Shown here: in pieces, positions 1-10,904 of the stretch
How the letters are laid out: each line of letters begins with the position of its first letter
How positions within the stretch are numbered: the first letter of the stretch is position 1
DNA from: Atrichornis clamosus
Lineage: Eukaryota; Chordata; Aves; Passeriformes; Menuridae
Direction of reading: 5' to 3'
Assembly (NCBI GenBank): GCA_013400975.1
Contig: WBMZ01000206.1
Span: 186,001 to 250,000 of the forward strand
DNA: 64,000 nucleotides
Translations under genes and position numbers: made by a program
Notes under the pieces: generated by a model
Told to the model about the DNA's origin: nothing
Databases searched by the model: none
What the model saw: only the letters and a program-made list of their open reading frames with translations

Positions 1-2937
1 TGTAGCTAATAGCAAACACATGTTTAGATCAAAATGCAGGTCTTAAAATATCATACTCTTGAACACATGCACTTACAAGGATGTTACGTCTAGTGTTGGC
101 CTTTTAGAAAGCTAACTATTTTCAGAACACTTTTTACTAAAGTCTTGGGATACTTGCAGAAATAAAGTACTACATGTTGACTCAGTAGCAACCATGTTTC
201 AAAAATCGAGATTGATATGGTACTTCATCCTCACATAAAAGAATAAAAGAAAAAGATACTTTGCACCAAAAGCCAAAGACATTTCATAATTGTCAATAAT
301 TATGGTCTGAAAAAACATTCAGAGTTGTTAAAAAAGCAGAAAACCTAAAAAGCTGTAGTAGAGCTTAGTTTGGCACCTTTATCTTTTTCTGTTATAGAAT
401 GAAGATTTCAGCATTTTCATTAATAATTCCTGATGCTTTACCCATTACATCATCATTTTCAATAGAAAGCAAACATAGCCTGCCTATTTCAGAGCACTGA
501 ACAAGCCAACAAAATTGGGGAAGGGGTTGCACTTATGAACAAGGTAGAGAATGCAATCTGTCTCTGAACTTTTTGGAAAACATAGGGGCTAAAACCACAG
601 AGGTTAAGGGGAGGAAAGTTTGCCAGTTTTAAAACTGAATGGGAAGCCAATTTAACCTTGACTTAGTCAATGTTTGTGAAATCCTAGGATTGGTGCAGAC
701 CTTTAAATGAAAAAAATAACCCTGCATCTTAATTACTCTGTGGTAACAGAGACTGCAGAAATTTAGAGAGCATCATTCCGTGGTTCTGGTATGCTATTGT
801 CCATAAAAGTATCCTGATTTTATTTTCCACTAGAAAAGATAATTGTTTCATTTTTTTTGAGTCCTAATATGGGTGCTTTTAGCTTTAGTTACTGACAGTG
901 GTGAAGACAGAAGGAATTGAAGCAATGGTTCTGTATATTTTAGCCTGGTTCCAGCCTTTTTTTGCCCTGTAAGTATAGAGATACCCTCTGAACAGCAATA
1001 ACTACAACCTATCTACAGTGTTAAGATGCTCATTACTGCATGTCATGAGAGGGACTCAAAAAACTATCTCATTGTAAGGAAAAACTATTGGTATTAAAAT
1101 TAAAAACTGGTATTAAAATTTAAATGTGTATTCTTATATTACCCCTCTTGAGAAAAAGGAAACCTTGTATGAGGGAATGAAGTCATTCACATCGTGAATA
1201 TGAGTATCTGTAATAGCAACTGTTCTATAGACAGAAAAATCACAGAAGGAAGTCTAGATGCACAATAGAAGGATGGCAATGATTAATTAGCTGAATTTGC
1301 AACAAAGGAACTGTTGCACAATTTGACTAAAATATCAGTAATATTATAGAACTATGTAATTCCTTCCACTCTGGAAACAGGATATTGAACAAAAAGAAGA
1401 AAGGTCAGTAATGCCATTTGTCCCATTGGCTTTCTTATACAATACAACAAATAGATTGGTTGCAATTCGTCAACCATGGATTGCATAGATTACAGAAACA
1501 GAAAAAAAGCCCCACAGAGTTATGAGGGATTTTTTGTTCTCTTTGCCTCCAACAGTTGAACATGGAATGGAAAAAAAACGAAAAGCTACTCTCTTGACGC
1601 ATCAATAGTTTACAGTTCTTTAATTATAAATCTTAACTTAGGTCTAAATGCCTTCCAAAATGTTTAGAATTTCCTAAAATCTAAAATCTTGATGTAGGAC
1701 TGGCTAAACAACAATTGGAGAGCAAGCAATTTTCAATCTGAGAAGTACAGAAGAAACCCCATTTGGGCATTGTCACAAGAAGACTTATTTGAGAGCCTGT
1801 TACTAAATCTAGTCCTTCAGTATGCAGATCCAGAGTCATCGTGATTACTATTGCCTTTGCAGATGAACAAGCTGTGTTGCAACTGTTTTTAGAAATGTTT
1901 TGTTGCCATTAATTTAACAGTCACTTTTCTTTTTATGGGCTTTCCTCATTTCAGAACTTGAGACTTATCTACATAGAGCAATTTGTGAAAATTAATGTGA
2001 GTCAACTAAAGATGTGACTTAGAAATAGATCAGTTAAACGTCATTAAAACCCCTAAGGACCTTCTTATCCAGAATTCAAGTGGTCCTAATTTAATTTAAT
2101 TTACTTCATCAGTGAAGTTAGATCATTCAAATGCAGTTCTAAAGGAGAACATCCACATTAGGGTTTAATGCAGTTTTACAGCTTCTCTTTAAAGTAACAT
2201 TTTTAGTTAATTCACTTTCCTGATTGTCCCCATATAAATAAATCCCTAATCCCACAAGTGTTTTTAGTTCTGGCTAATCCTTGACATTACTTAATAAGGG
2301 ACTGCATAATCCAGATAGCGCCTATACCAATTGCTGTGTTGGAAAACATCCAATTTCCAGTCTCTACTGCATCTAGCAAGACTCTTCTCTGACTATTCAA
2401 CTTTACCAGGAAACTATAGGGTGGTTGTAAGGCAGGCTAAACCTAAGGCAAGATGTTTTTGTTCCCCAAAATCAATTAGCTGATACTAATACAATGAGAC
2501 TTCAATCTACTAGCCCAGCTAAAAAGCTTTTAAGCTGATCTGCAAGGGATATCTTTAGCATCTTCATCCAGACTTTCCCTGAGGGTTGAACCATTTTCAG
2601 TTAAATGTCATGCTTGAGAGGACGCTTGAACCTTGTTATGTTGAGGTGCAATTGTTGGACAGAGTTTGAGAAATCTGTGTAGGGAGAGATTTAAATTCCA
2701 TACTGGACTTCGTAGGTGTCAGGCAGCAAGGGCTGCATAGAGGATGTATAGGATCAGTTTATTTTCAGCAGGCAGCTCAGGCATTCAGGTAATTTTGGGT
2801 GCTTTGTGTAGATTATGCCATTATATATATGCCATAATACATCAAAGTGACTTAATGCTGACAGGAAACCATACCATTTGATCTGTGCTGTTAAACCAAA
2901 TCTGAACTGTTGTGCTTCTCTTTTGTTTGCTTTATAG
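1..2937. other. A+T-rich unique DNA, no gene seen
   Basis: I see no repeat family, no long open frame and no RNA gene here. The stretch has many short A and T runs and stops in all frames. The only local oddity is a short direct repeat around 1086-1120, where a ggtattaaaatt-type string occurs twice. It is best read as intergenic or intronic DNA. Confidence 0.6.
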
Positions 2938-3009
2938 TGTGCTTCAAAGACACAGAGATGAAGTACACATGGATAGTGATAGCACTGTGGAGGCAGAGTA
3001 GTGCTTATG
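2938..3009 (+). other. possible small exon (splice-site prediction only)
   Basis: A strong acceptor-like tract, rich in T and C and ending in TTTATAG at 2937, is followed after 72 nt by a donor-like GTATGT at 3010. The 72-nt piece is a multiple of three. One frame is open throughout if the piece starts in phase 1 (starting CFKDTEMKYTW and ending RQSSAY). Another frame ends in a stop after STVEAE. Nothing in the peptide matches a family I recognise, and strings this exon-like arise by chance in 64 kb. It lies just upstream of the LTR, so a retrovirus-associated or lncRNA exon is equally possible. Confidence 0.15.
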
Positions 3010-3335
3010 GTATGTAGAGGTGTGAATTTCTGCCTTGGGACAAAACTGTATGATTGATCCTGCTATGCATGTGGGCTGGGGTGGAGTTAATTTTCTTCAC
3101 AGTGGCTATTATGGCACTCTGCTTTGGATTCCTGATGAAATCAGCATTGATAATACAGAGATGTTTTTGTTATTGCTGAGAAGGGCTTGTACAGAGTCAA
3201 GGCCTTTTCTGCTTCTCATACTGCCCTGCTAGTGAGTGGGCAGGGAGTGCACAAGGATTTGGGGGAAACACAGCTGGGACAGCTGACCCCCACTGACCAA
3301 AGGCATATTCTATACCATATGGCATCATGCTCAGC

Positions 3336-3343
3336 TTATAAAG
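3336..3343 (+). promoter_or_regulatory. TATA-like box of the LTR
   Basis: TTATAAAG lies in the U3-like part of the LTR, shortly before the A/G-rich GGAAGAAGAAG stretch, where the LTR core promoter is expected. It is identified by position and motif only. Whether it is active in a degraded copy is unknown. Confidence 0.4.
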
Positions 3344-3410
3344 CTGAGGGAAGAAGAAGAAAGGGAGAGACATTTGGGTTGATGGTGTTTGTTGTCTTAA
3401 GTAACCATTA

Positions 3411-4045
3411 CAGAATCACAGAATCAGTTAGGTTGGAAAAGACCTTTGAGATCATTGAGTCCAGCCTATGACCTAACACCACCTTATCAACTAGACCATG
3501 GCACCAAGTGCCATATCCAGTCTTTTTTAAAATGCCTCCACGGACGGTGACTACCTCCCTGGGCAGCCCATTCCAATGCCCAATCACTCTTTCTGTGAAT
3601 AATTTTTTCCTAATGTCCAGTCTGAAGTTCCCCTGGTGCAGCTAAGACTGTGTCCTCTTGTCTTGTCGCTGGTTGCCTGGGAGAAGCCGACCCTCACCTG
3701 GCTACTGCCTCCTTCCAGGGAGTTGTAGAGAGTGATAAGATCTCCCCTGAGTCTCCTTTTCTCCCCAACTCCTTCAGCTGCTCCTCACAGGACTTGCATT
3801 CTAGACCTTCACCAGCCTTGTTGCCCTTCTCTGGACACGTTTGAGCATCTCAACGTCCTTCCTAAATTGAGGGATCCAGAACTGGACACAGTACTCAAGG
3901 TGTGGCCTAACCAGTGCCGAGTACAGGGGAACAATCACTTCCCTACTCCTGTTGGCCACACTATTCCTGGTAGAAGCCAGGATGCCATTGGCCTTCTTGG
4001 CCACATTGGCACACTGCTGGCTCATGTTCAGCCTCCTGTAAATAA
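3411..4045 (-). mobile_element. CR1 LINE, 5'-truncated, nested in the LTR
   Basis: The left edge carries two copies of the CR1 3' octamer (ACAGAATCACAGAAT on the plus strand), then GGTTGGAAAAGACC and GAGTCCAGCC, the classic CR1 3' end in reverse. Reading leftward to rightward, the sequence follows the reversed CR1 3' UTR and then the reversed end of ORF2. It stops just after the codons for [13 protein letters not shown]. The 5' truncation joins the LTR at about 4041-4047. The orientation is opposite to the LTR, and the insertion is younger than the LTR because it interrupts it. Confidence 0.92.
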
Positions 4046-4097
4046 GATGTGATGGAGCCCCGCTCCCCTGGAAATGGTGAAACACCTGCCCTTCCAT
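3801..4097 (-). pseudogene. CR1 ORF2 reverse-transcriptase C-terminal remnant, copy A
   Basis: The 98-codon frame contains [47 protein letters not shown] and [11 protein letters not shown]. These are the conserved end of the CR1 ORF2 protein, downstream of the reverse-transcriptase core. No catalytic YxDD motif or endonuclease domain is present because the element is 5'-truncated. The first 21 or so residues, ending near HLIYR, are LTR sequence read through the junction, so the apparent methionine is not a real start. It is a non-functional relic. Confidence 0.85.
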
Positions 4098-4165
4098 GGG
4101 AAGCAGTGACTGAATTACTTATTTTGCTTTCCTTGCATGTGTGGCTTTAGCTTTACCATATTGAT

Positions 4166-4166
4166 N
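4166..4166. other. Single-base assembly gap (N)
   Basis: This is the only ambiguous base I noticed. It lies exactly between two near-identical 368-bp copies, after TTGAT of the first copy and before ATTC of the second. This points to an assembly join rather than a base-call problem. Confidence 0.95.
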
Positions 4167-4414
4167 ATTCTAGACCTTCACCAGCCTTGTTGCCCTTCTC
4201 TGGACACGTTTGAGCATCTCAACGTCCTTCCTAAATTGAGGGATCCAGAACTGGACACAGTACTCAAGGTGTGGCCTAGCCAGTGCCGAGTACAGGGGAA
4301 CAATCACTTCCCTACTCCTGTTGGCCACACTATTCCTGGTAGAAGCCAGGATGCCATTGGCCTTCTTGGCCACATTGGCACACTGCTGGCTCATGTTCAG
4401 CCTCCTGTAAATAA
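4167..4414 (-). mobile_element. CR1 5' part, second copy of the duplicated block
   Basis: This repeats 3798-4045 of the CR1 described above, with one substitution. It has no 3' octamer end of its own and begins abruptly at the N, so it is not an independent insertion. Confidence 0.85.
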
Positions 4415-4466
4415 GATGTGATGGAGCCCTGCTCCCCTGGGAATGGTGAAACACCTGCCCTTCCAT
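4170..4466 (-). pseudogene. CR1 ORF2 C-terminal remnant, copy B
   Basis: This 98-codon frame is the same as the copy at 3801-4097 with about four residue changes, among them [11 protein letters not shown] for [11 protein letters not shown], and [11 protein letters not shown] for [11 protein letters not shown]. It exists only because of the duplicated block and should not be counted as a separate gene. Confidence 0.8.
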
Positions 4467-6542
4467 GGGAAGCAGTGACTGAATTACTTATTTTGCTTTC
4501 CTTGCATGTGTGGCTTTAGCTTTACCATATTGATCTGTCTTTATCTCAACCCACACATTTTGTTACTTTTGCTCTTTTGATTTTCTCCCCCATCCCACCA
4601 GAGGGAATGAACAAGAGGCTAAGAAGCTGACTGAGGTTACCATGACAGCATCTGTCCTTGGTCGTTTGGGTTGAGTAGTTGAAACTAATGAAGTGGGTGG
4701 ACAGATGCATAATTCATTTATATAAAATTGGCCACAGAAACAATGCTCTTAACTATGCTGGCTTTATGAGCTGCCACATTCAGAACAGACTTATGGATTC
4801 TATCAACTACATTGATCAGTTCTCCACTAGCTACAGTGGGAGTGAGAACATCTAGCTCACATGTAGAACCTGATTTTTAAATGTCTTAGTCTAGAGGTAA
4901 GTTCTATCCTCATAGCTTTTTACTAAGCATCAAATGGGACTTTTTGATCTTTGGATCTATGTACAGACACTAACATGATGATACAGTAAATCCCACATTA
5001 GAGCTCTTAGTCTTGAATGGAAACAACCCCACTCACATGGCTAGATTAAACTTCTCTGAAAATGTTTGGTAGACTAGGTTTGTTCCTATTGACTTTATGC
5101 CAATCAGCTATGGATGGTCTGTATCACCCCAATGTTACGGGTCACTGAAATAGGAGTACAGACATTTTCTCTTGTGGGGAAAAAAACCAACCAGAAAACA
5201 ACACCCCAATAGTATTTTGAAAGTCTTCTGCTAATTACACTTGTATTTTAGACCTCAGTCAAAAGAAGGCAATTTCAGTAGCTAGGTACCTACTAGTTCT
5301 GCGTTTATAATAGTGCAATAGTATCATCATTTCTTTCTTCAGCACCAAGTTTTCCAGAAAGGTTTCCTATCCACGTATTAAAAAAGGCCCTCAAACCTTA
5401 GCTTCTGAGCCCTGATAAACCATAGCCTGAGGTGGTCTGGTTGGAAAATGAGAAGCCACTGAATAAGGAAAATGCTGAAATTTCACTCTCCATAGGGATT
5501 ACCAGTTTCATTAGCCTCAGTGAAAACCACATTTCACTAAATTTAGAGCTGCAGCAGAGCTCTATACAGATAATGCATTTAATGTACGCTCTGGGCAGTG
5601 AAGTTGAAACTATTTTCAAGTAATTTTCTTCAGTGTTAGATGCAGCCACCCTATAAGTTTCCTGATAACTTAGAATTTTTCTTCCTCAAAACAGCAAGTG
5701 ATACTGTTCCAAAGCAGCTAACATTCTCTATGACAAAGGCTTATCATCCTTTCACGTAGAGTCATGTTTTATCACCACCTGGTAATACAAGCTCACAGTA
5801 TGATAGCACATGCAATTTAAAGATATGTTTTTTTCCTAGTTCTCTAGTCATGCCAAACACTGTTGAATAATGTAGAGGCTTTTCTTTTTTCATTTTTTTC
5901 ATACATGCATCTTAACTCTACCAAATTAAAGACAGTTCAGACTTGACGGGAAGGCAAAAAACCCCAGCGTATTTTCCTCAGAAAAATGAAGATATAGAGA
6001 TGATGTATTTATACAAGGCAACAGAAATGTGCAAACAAGGAAAGAAGTGATGATATGGGAGAAAAAGCACAATTCTATGGGAAATACGGTTTGTTTTCTT
6101 CTTAATACTATTAACTGCTGAAGAATGCCACTGAATTTTACTCTATTATGGGCAGACACCAGACATCTATCTCACTTTTGGTGGCATCAAATGTTCTCCT
6201 CTGAAGAGGAGTTTTCTCCTCTGAAGCCTTTAATAATTACCTTTGACAATGTACAAGTAAGCTCAATTATGTAGTAAATATTAATTTTTCAATAGTTAAG
6301 GTGAAATGGCTTCATGGCCCATTACTATGGCTCTTGGTGACAACAGCGATCAAATGATACTGGAATTCAAAAGAAGTTTACTTGAATGCTTGTGTCTAGT
6401 CTGGAAAGATTATTTTTAGCAATGACCTTTATACTTTCAGATTAAATCTGTGATTTGCTAGGAAAAAAATCTTTGTCTCTAAGTAGGTTTTTGGCTATAT
6501 ATTTTCATCAGATTGTCTATGTGGTAGTTTACCAGTAGTTAT

Positions 6543-6611
6543 GAATTTGGAGATTTTAAACAGAAAATTTTACCAATATTTTACTAATATTTAGGAATTT
6601 GGAGATTTTAA
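6543..6611. repeat. 17-bp direct repeat, 52-bp period
   Basis: GAATTTGGAGATTTTAA occurs at 6543-6559 and again at 6595-6611. The following bases are also similar (ACAGAAA versus TACAGAG). This fits an old 52-bp local tandem duplication. Confidence 0.7.
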
Positions 6612-6746
6612 TACAGAGGACCTTGTGCTATTACAAAAGTGATTTATGCCCCATGGGTATTGGATGGCCACCTTATGTGCTCTGTATTTCAAGTGAGAAT
6701 AAGTTCAAATACTTGCACAGGGATAAGATTTAGAGGAGCCTGGCCA

Positions 6747-6826
6747 GATAGAATTAATTATAGATAGAATTAATTATAGATAGAATTAATATGTGATAGA
6801 ATTAATATGAGGTGATAGAATTAATG
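6747..6826. repeat. Minisatellite, five copies of GATAGAATTAAT
   Basis: The 12-mer GATAGAATTAAT recurs five times. The first three units are 16 bp long with tails TATA, TATA and ATGT. The next is 19 bp with tail ATGAGGT, and the last is partial. Each unit holds a GATA and an AATTAAT core. Copy number is likely to vary between individuals. Confidence 0.9.
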
Positions 6827-9417
6827 TCTTGTGAAAGACAACTGTTTTCAAAGTTAGTTGCTATGTTCTACATGGCTAAGTAGTGACTAAACCCTTCAAG
6901 CCTCTTGCACACCATTTCTCTAAAGGGCATACTTTTTACATGGATTCTTAACAGAGACTTGTAGTTCTTAGCAGGGACTTGTGTTCCTTGGGGTTGGAAC
7001 AACAGGAAATTGCAGTCCTTCCCACATTACTAAACAGGCAGGAGTATTGCACAGAATAGAGATCTACTATAGAAGAGATGAACTGATCTACTGTATTTTG
7101 CTTTCTTTCTAGTGTGCAATTTATTTCAAAAGTCTCAAGGATGGCTCAAATTAAAGATCATAGAAATAAATGTTTTTGTCATTGTTATTCATTTAAACAG
7201 TGGGATTATCTGAAAATTGCACTGCTAGGGTACCTACCAGTTTTTTTCAGCTTTTTCACTTCTTTTCCTCGGTGTAAAGGAAGTGGTAGCCAAGAAAATA
7301 AATTGTATTAGAAGGGTTCCCATGAAACATATCATAGCAGCAGTATAGGAGTCTGTGATCAAACTAGGAATCAGATGATACAGATAAGCATTCATGAATA
7401 GTTCTGTCTCAAACCCTGTAATTTATGGTTCACAGGAATTCTGATCCAAATAAGCAACAACTGGGGCACTGTTCCATGTTTAAAATCTTGCCTAAATCCA
7501 GAGGGGTGAATTTTAAGTGTGAAGTCTGACTCTAGGGATGGTGAAGAGCTGTCTAATAATGAGTAGGTTTTTTAGGGTGACAGATGCAATCACTGTTTCC
7601 ATGAGGCCTGAACACTGAGGAGTGCAGTGTCTTACTGCTGAGAATTATTTGGCTTTTTTTAAAAGTTGACTTAGTAGCTGAAAAATGGTGTTGAGATAAT
7701 TGCTGGAATTGAACCAATGCAGTGTCTACTGTGACCTCCATATGGTAGATTATAGACACTACTAGCAAAGGTGCTGCCTAACGGATTTTTGGAAGAGGAA
7801 CTCTGTATTCTGCTCTAGTGAATTGCACAGCAGAGAGTTTTTCTTGTGTTCCTTGACCTCTGTAGAAGAGTAATGACATCAGGGAAAGAAATACACTTCT
7901 GTAAATAAACAGGTGGCCCACAACTGTCTTCCACTAGCTGGGAGCCTTTTCTCATTTAGAGCTTTTTGTCATTTAGCAGCTGGAGGAAAAGCAAACCCCA
8001 GTCTGTAGGGTAGGGAATTACCAGTTGTCTACTAGATTTCCTAGAGGCTTTGGTTAGATGATGCTTTATTTTTCCCCTAGGTTGTGGTGAAATGTTACTC
8101 ACTGTGCAACAGGTGGCACAAACTAACTTTGTAGTGCACTGCAGTGGTGTCATATCTGTGGTCTTCTTCCAAAAGTGAGACAGGTGAGCTAAATGTTAAT
8201 GTCTTTACCTCTGGTTCTAGGCCCTCTCAACTGTGCAAGCTTTCCACATGTTTGATCTATCAAACTATACTTCCTCCAAGGTTTTACAGACCCTTATTTT
8301 CCCCTCACGGCTTCCTTTCAGTTGGTCTGCTTGCCTTTACCCTTGTCTCTATAACTGGTATGGAACCTACTCCAGGTGTGAGCTTAGAAGGATAAGGACA
8401 GGGAAATGAATGTTCTTGTCAGGAAGATAAACACTTTGGGCATGCTTTTTCCTCCTTCCGTGGTTCCTCAGAGGTGTTCCCACTTTGACAAAAGCTTAGG
8501 TTTTTAATTCCCTTGCTGAAAGGGACCATAAAATGCAACTTTCACACAGTGCTGTGAGATGCAGGTGAGATGAAGTGCCAAATGTATTAGTATTAGAAGA
8601 AATAGTTAACTGCCCTTCTTCAAAATTAGCATTTGTCATTCATCTGTGTAATGGACTTGTTTGTGTCTCTTGAGAAAGAGGCAGTAAGCTAATAACCGAC
8701 CATCTTTCTTAGGAAGCAGTTTAAGGAATTGTTTTCAGTATCTCTCCACGAGTGGAGTTGACTACAAATTAGTATATTTCCTCCCTGAAATGGATGTATT
8801 TTCTATTATTATTCTGTCACACCAGAGCCTGTCTGCTACTTGCTGTGATACTGCTAATATTGTGGCACCTTCATTCCACTGCTCTCTGGAAGCAGTTACC
8901 TCTTGTCTACAGTGTTAAGATGAATAAAGGAGAAAGCCTTTAATATGGTGTCTTAGGATAATGATGACCAGAATACTTGTGCTTCAAAGGCTTTTTTTTT
9001 TTTCCTAGCTTTGCCAGCATTATTTATTCAATCCCACTTTTTTTTATTAATAAAAAGCATTAGTTTACAAAAATAAAGACAGCTGAGGATGATAATTGTT
9101 GCAAGGATATAGTGGCAACATAAAAGTATTTTTTCCAGAAAAATGATGAAATGGAAATGAGATTACTCTCTTTTGAAATGTTATATTCTTTTCTTTGCCA
9201 ATAGTGCTGACTGTGTTGGTTGATTCTGAAGTGAAGATGTGATTAAAGTGGGCAAGAGCTCATTTCTGACTACCTTCCCAATTCCAAAGAAGAAAACAGA
9301 ATAAAGGAAAAGAATGGGAGCCAGAGCTATGGACTAGCTAATTTCAAGTAATCTCACTAGTTTAATATGTGGAAGAAATCTTTTGTAGCCAATGTAACCT
9401 ACTGGTTTGGTGTTGCC

Positions 9418-9452
9418 TTTTTTTTTGGTTGTTGTTTGTTTGTTTGTTTTTT
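9418..9452. repeat. T-rich run with (GTTT)n
   Basis: A T run is followed by GGTTGTT and several GTTT units. It could be the poly(A)-like end of a decayed minus-strand retroelement, but no element is recognisable beside it. Confidence 0.7.
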
Positions 9453-9601
9453 GTCAGCAAACTCAAATACCCCAAAATCTTGGACATTAACAGACCTGTA
9501 TTGCAAGACAGTCTCTTTTCCAAACAGATTTGAATGTAAGGTCTTGAGTATTTAATATCATCCTTGTAATAAGGCCTTGGAATTCTTTGTGAAACTGGGC
9601 C

Positions 9602-9863
9602 TTAATCACAGAATCACAGAATAAATTGAGTTGGAAGGACCCACAAGGATCATCGAATCCAACTCCTGGCCCTGCAGAGCACCATTTCCAAAAGTCACAC
9701 CGTGTACCCAAGAACATTGTCTAAACATTTCTTGAACTTCTGTCAGACTTGGTGCTCTGACCACTTCCCTGGGGAGCCTGTTCCAGTGCCCAGCCACCCT
9801 CTAGGTGAAGAACCTTTGCCTGATATCCAACCTAAACCTCCCCTGACACAACTTCAGGCCATG
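9602..9863 (-). mobile_element. CR1 LINE 3' end, 5'-truncated
   Basis: The left edge has AATCACAGAATCACAGAAT, the reversed CR1 octamers, then GTTGGAAGGACCC and CATCGAATCCAACTCC. The body follows the reversed CR1 3' end through CCTGGGGAGCCTGTTCCAGT, CAGCCACCCT, GAAGAACCTTT and CCTGATATCCAACCTAAACC. Homology stops near CTTCAGGCCA. In minus-strand reading, residues of the ORF2 end such as HWNRLPREVVRAPSL are visible at about 9606-9797. It is a different CR1 subfamily from the copy at 3.4 kb, judged by the diagnostic 3' sequence. Confidence 0.9.
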
Positions 9864-10880
9864 AAGAAAAGCAACAATTTAAGGAAGGATAAATGTGTGG
9901 GTAACGGTTATTGAAGCAAATAGAGTTATATTTGGCCACATGACCTTCTTATATAATTTATGTAACTTAGCAGGCAGATATAAAGATATTACAACTGTTA
10001 AAAGCCTCTGGCTGTACCTACACATTTCATGTGAGCTGCATGGCCCCAGAATGCCTTGAAACCTTGAAATTGTATGCCTTTGTTACAAGCAGTTTTCCTT
10101 GAGCTGGAGCTTGAGCTCACAAAACCCCTTTGCAGCTGGACTCAGTGGGCCTCAGGACAAACTCAGTTTGCTGACCTCTATAACATGATGCATCCTGGGG
10201 CAAATCAGTCATAGTATCCTGCAGTGCATTCCTCTTGCAAGCTTAGTACTCTCAAAAGTACGCGAGGCTTCTCTGCTAGATGCACTAGTTGGGTTGCTCT
10301 AGAGCTGACCCTTGAGTAAGCTTTTGCAGGAAAGTACTGTGAAGAAGTGTCAAATGCAGCTTGAGTCTGAGCTTTAGGCTATTTCTCCACAGTTGTTTAG
10401 ATGATATCAGTTAGCTGACAACTTATTCTTAGCACCAAGCTAGAAGTAAAACAATAAAGTTCATAATTTCTTAAACCTTCTGATTCCTCACACCATAATA
10501 TTTTGGCATTCCATTTTATCTCTTCTGTTCAATAATGTCCTCTTTTATAATGTTATTGTTCTGTACTTTGCTCATCCTGTTTGCTCTAGCTGTGCCCAAC
10601 AAACCCCTTGCTGTGACAATTCACATTAATGTTAGAAACTGACTTCCTAAAACCTGAGGTTTTAAAACCCATTATTTATTAGAAAAGTTCCTGCCTCACT
10701 TATAATTTAGAAATCAATTTCCTTATCATATTATGAACATTCCAGAAAGCAAAAAAGAAGTCCTATCCATAGAGCTGATGGAAGTCAATATCAGTGTGAA
10801 AAAAAAAAATTACCTGTCCGACTGAATATATACAGATGTTGATAATAGTTACATGGTATGGCCTGCTTAACACCACTCAT

Positions 10881-10904
10881 ACTCCATCACTTACTCCATC
10901 ACTT
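10881..10904. repeat. 12-bp perfect tandem duplication
   Basis: ACTCCATCACTT is present twice back to back. It is a simple replication-slippage product. Confidence 0.8.

Larger units (their letters stand above)
3798..4534. repeat. 368-bp near-identical direct duplication around the N (probable assembly artefact)
   Basis: Bases 3798-4165 and 4167-4534 align end to end at an offset of 369 with no indels. I count three transitions: A/G at 3909 versus 4278, C/T at 4071 versus 4440, and A/G at 4082-4083 versus the matching base in copy B. Each copy contains the 5' end of the CR1 plus the start of the resumed LTR. Both copies keep the same CR1/LTR junction, so this is one insertion shown twice, most simply two alleles placed in tandem. 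A true tandem duplication is the alternative. Confidence 0.85.
3061..4647 (+). mobile_element. Avian endogenous retrovirus solo LTR, interrupted by a CR1
   Basis: The stretch starting near 3068 (GGGCTGGGG, then GAGTTAATTTTCTTCA) and running to about 3410 follows, in order, the consensus I remember for a common avian LTR. It includes GATAATACAGAGATGTTTT, GTCAAGGCCTTTTCTGCTTC and GGGACAGCTGACCCC. A TATA-like TTATAAAG lies at 3336-3343. The match stops at about 3410, where a CR1 is inserted, and resumes after it with TGATGGAGCCC, AACACCTGCC, CTTTATCTCAACCCA and a decayed end at ACCATGACA (4647). No gag, pol or env frames lie beside it, so it is a solo LTR. Target-site duplications are no longer clear. 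The 5' boundary is uncertain by about 10 bp. Family (ERVL or ERVK type) not assigned. The span includes an assembly duplication (4166-4534). Confidence 0.8.
4648..9601. other. Unique DNA, no gene seen; contains small tandem repeats
   Basis: Apart from the direct repeat at 6543-6611 and the minisatellite at 6747-6826, I see no recognised element. Open frames are 83 codons or shorter, as chance would give. Scattered splice-like sites, for example TTGCTTTCTTTCTAG at 7099-7113, are not followed by convincing coding sequence. Confidence 0.55.

Noticed and set aside
3035..3471. Two open frames of 65 and 94 codons
   Set aside because: They lie inside the LTR and run into the CR1 3' end. They are chance frames in repeat DNA, not genes.
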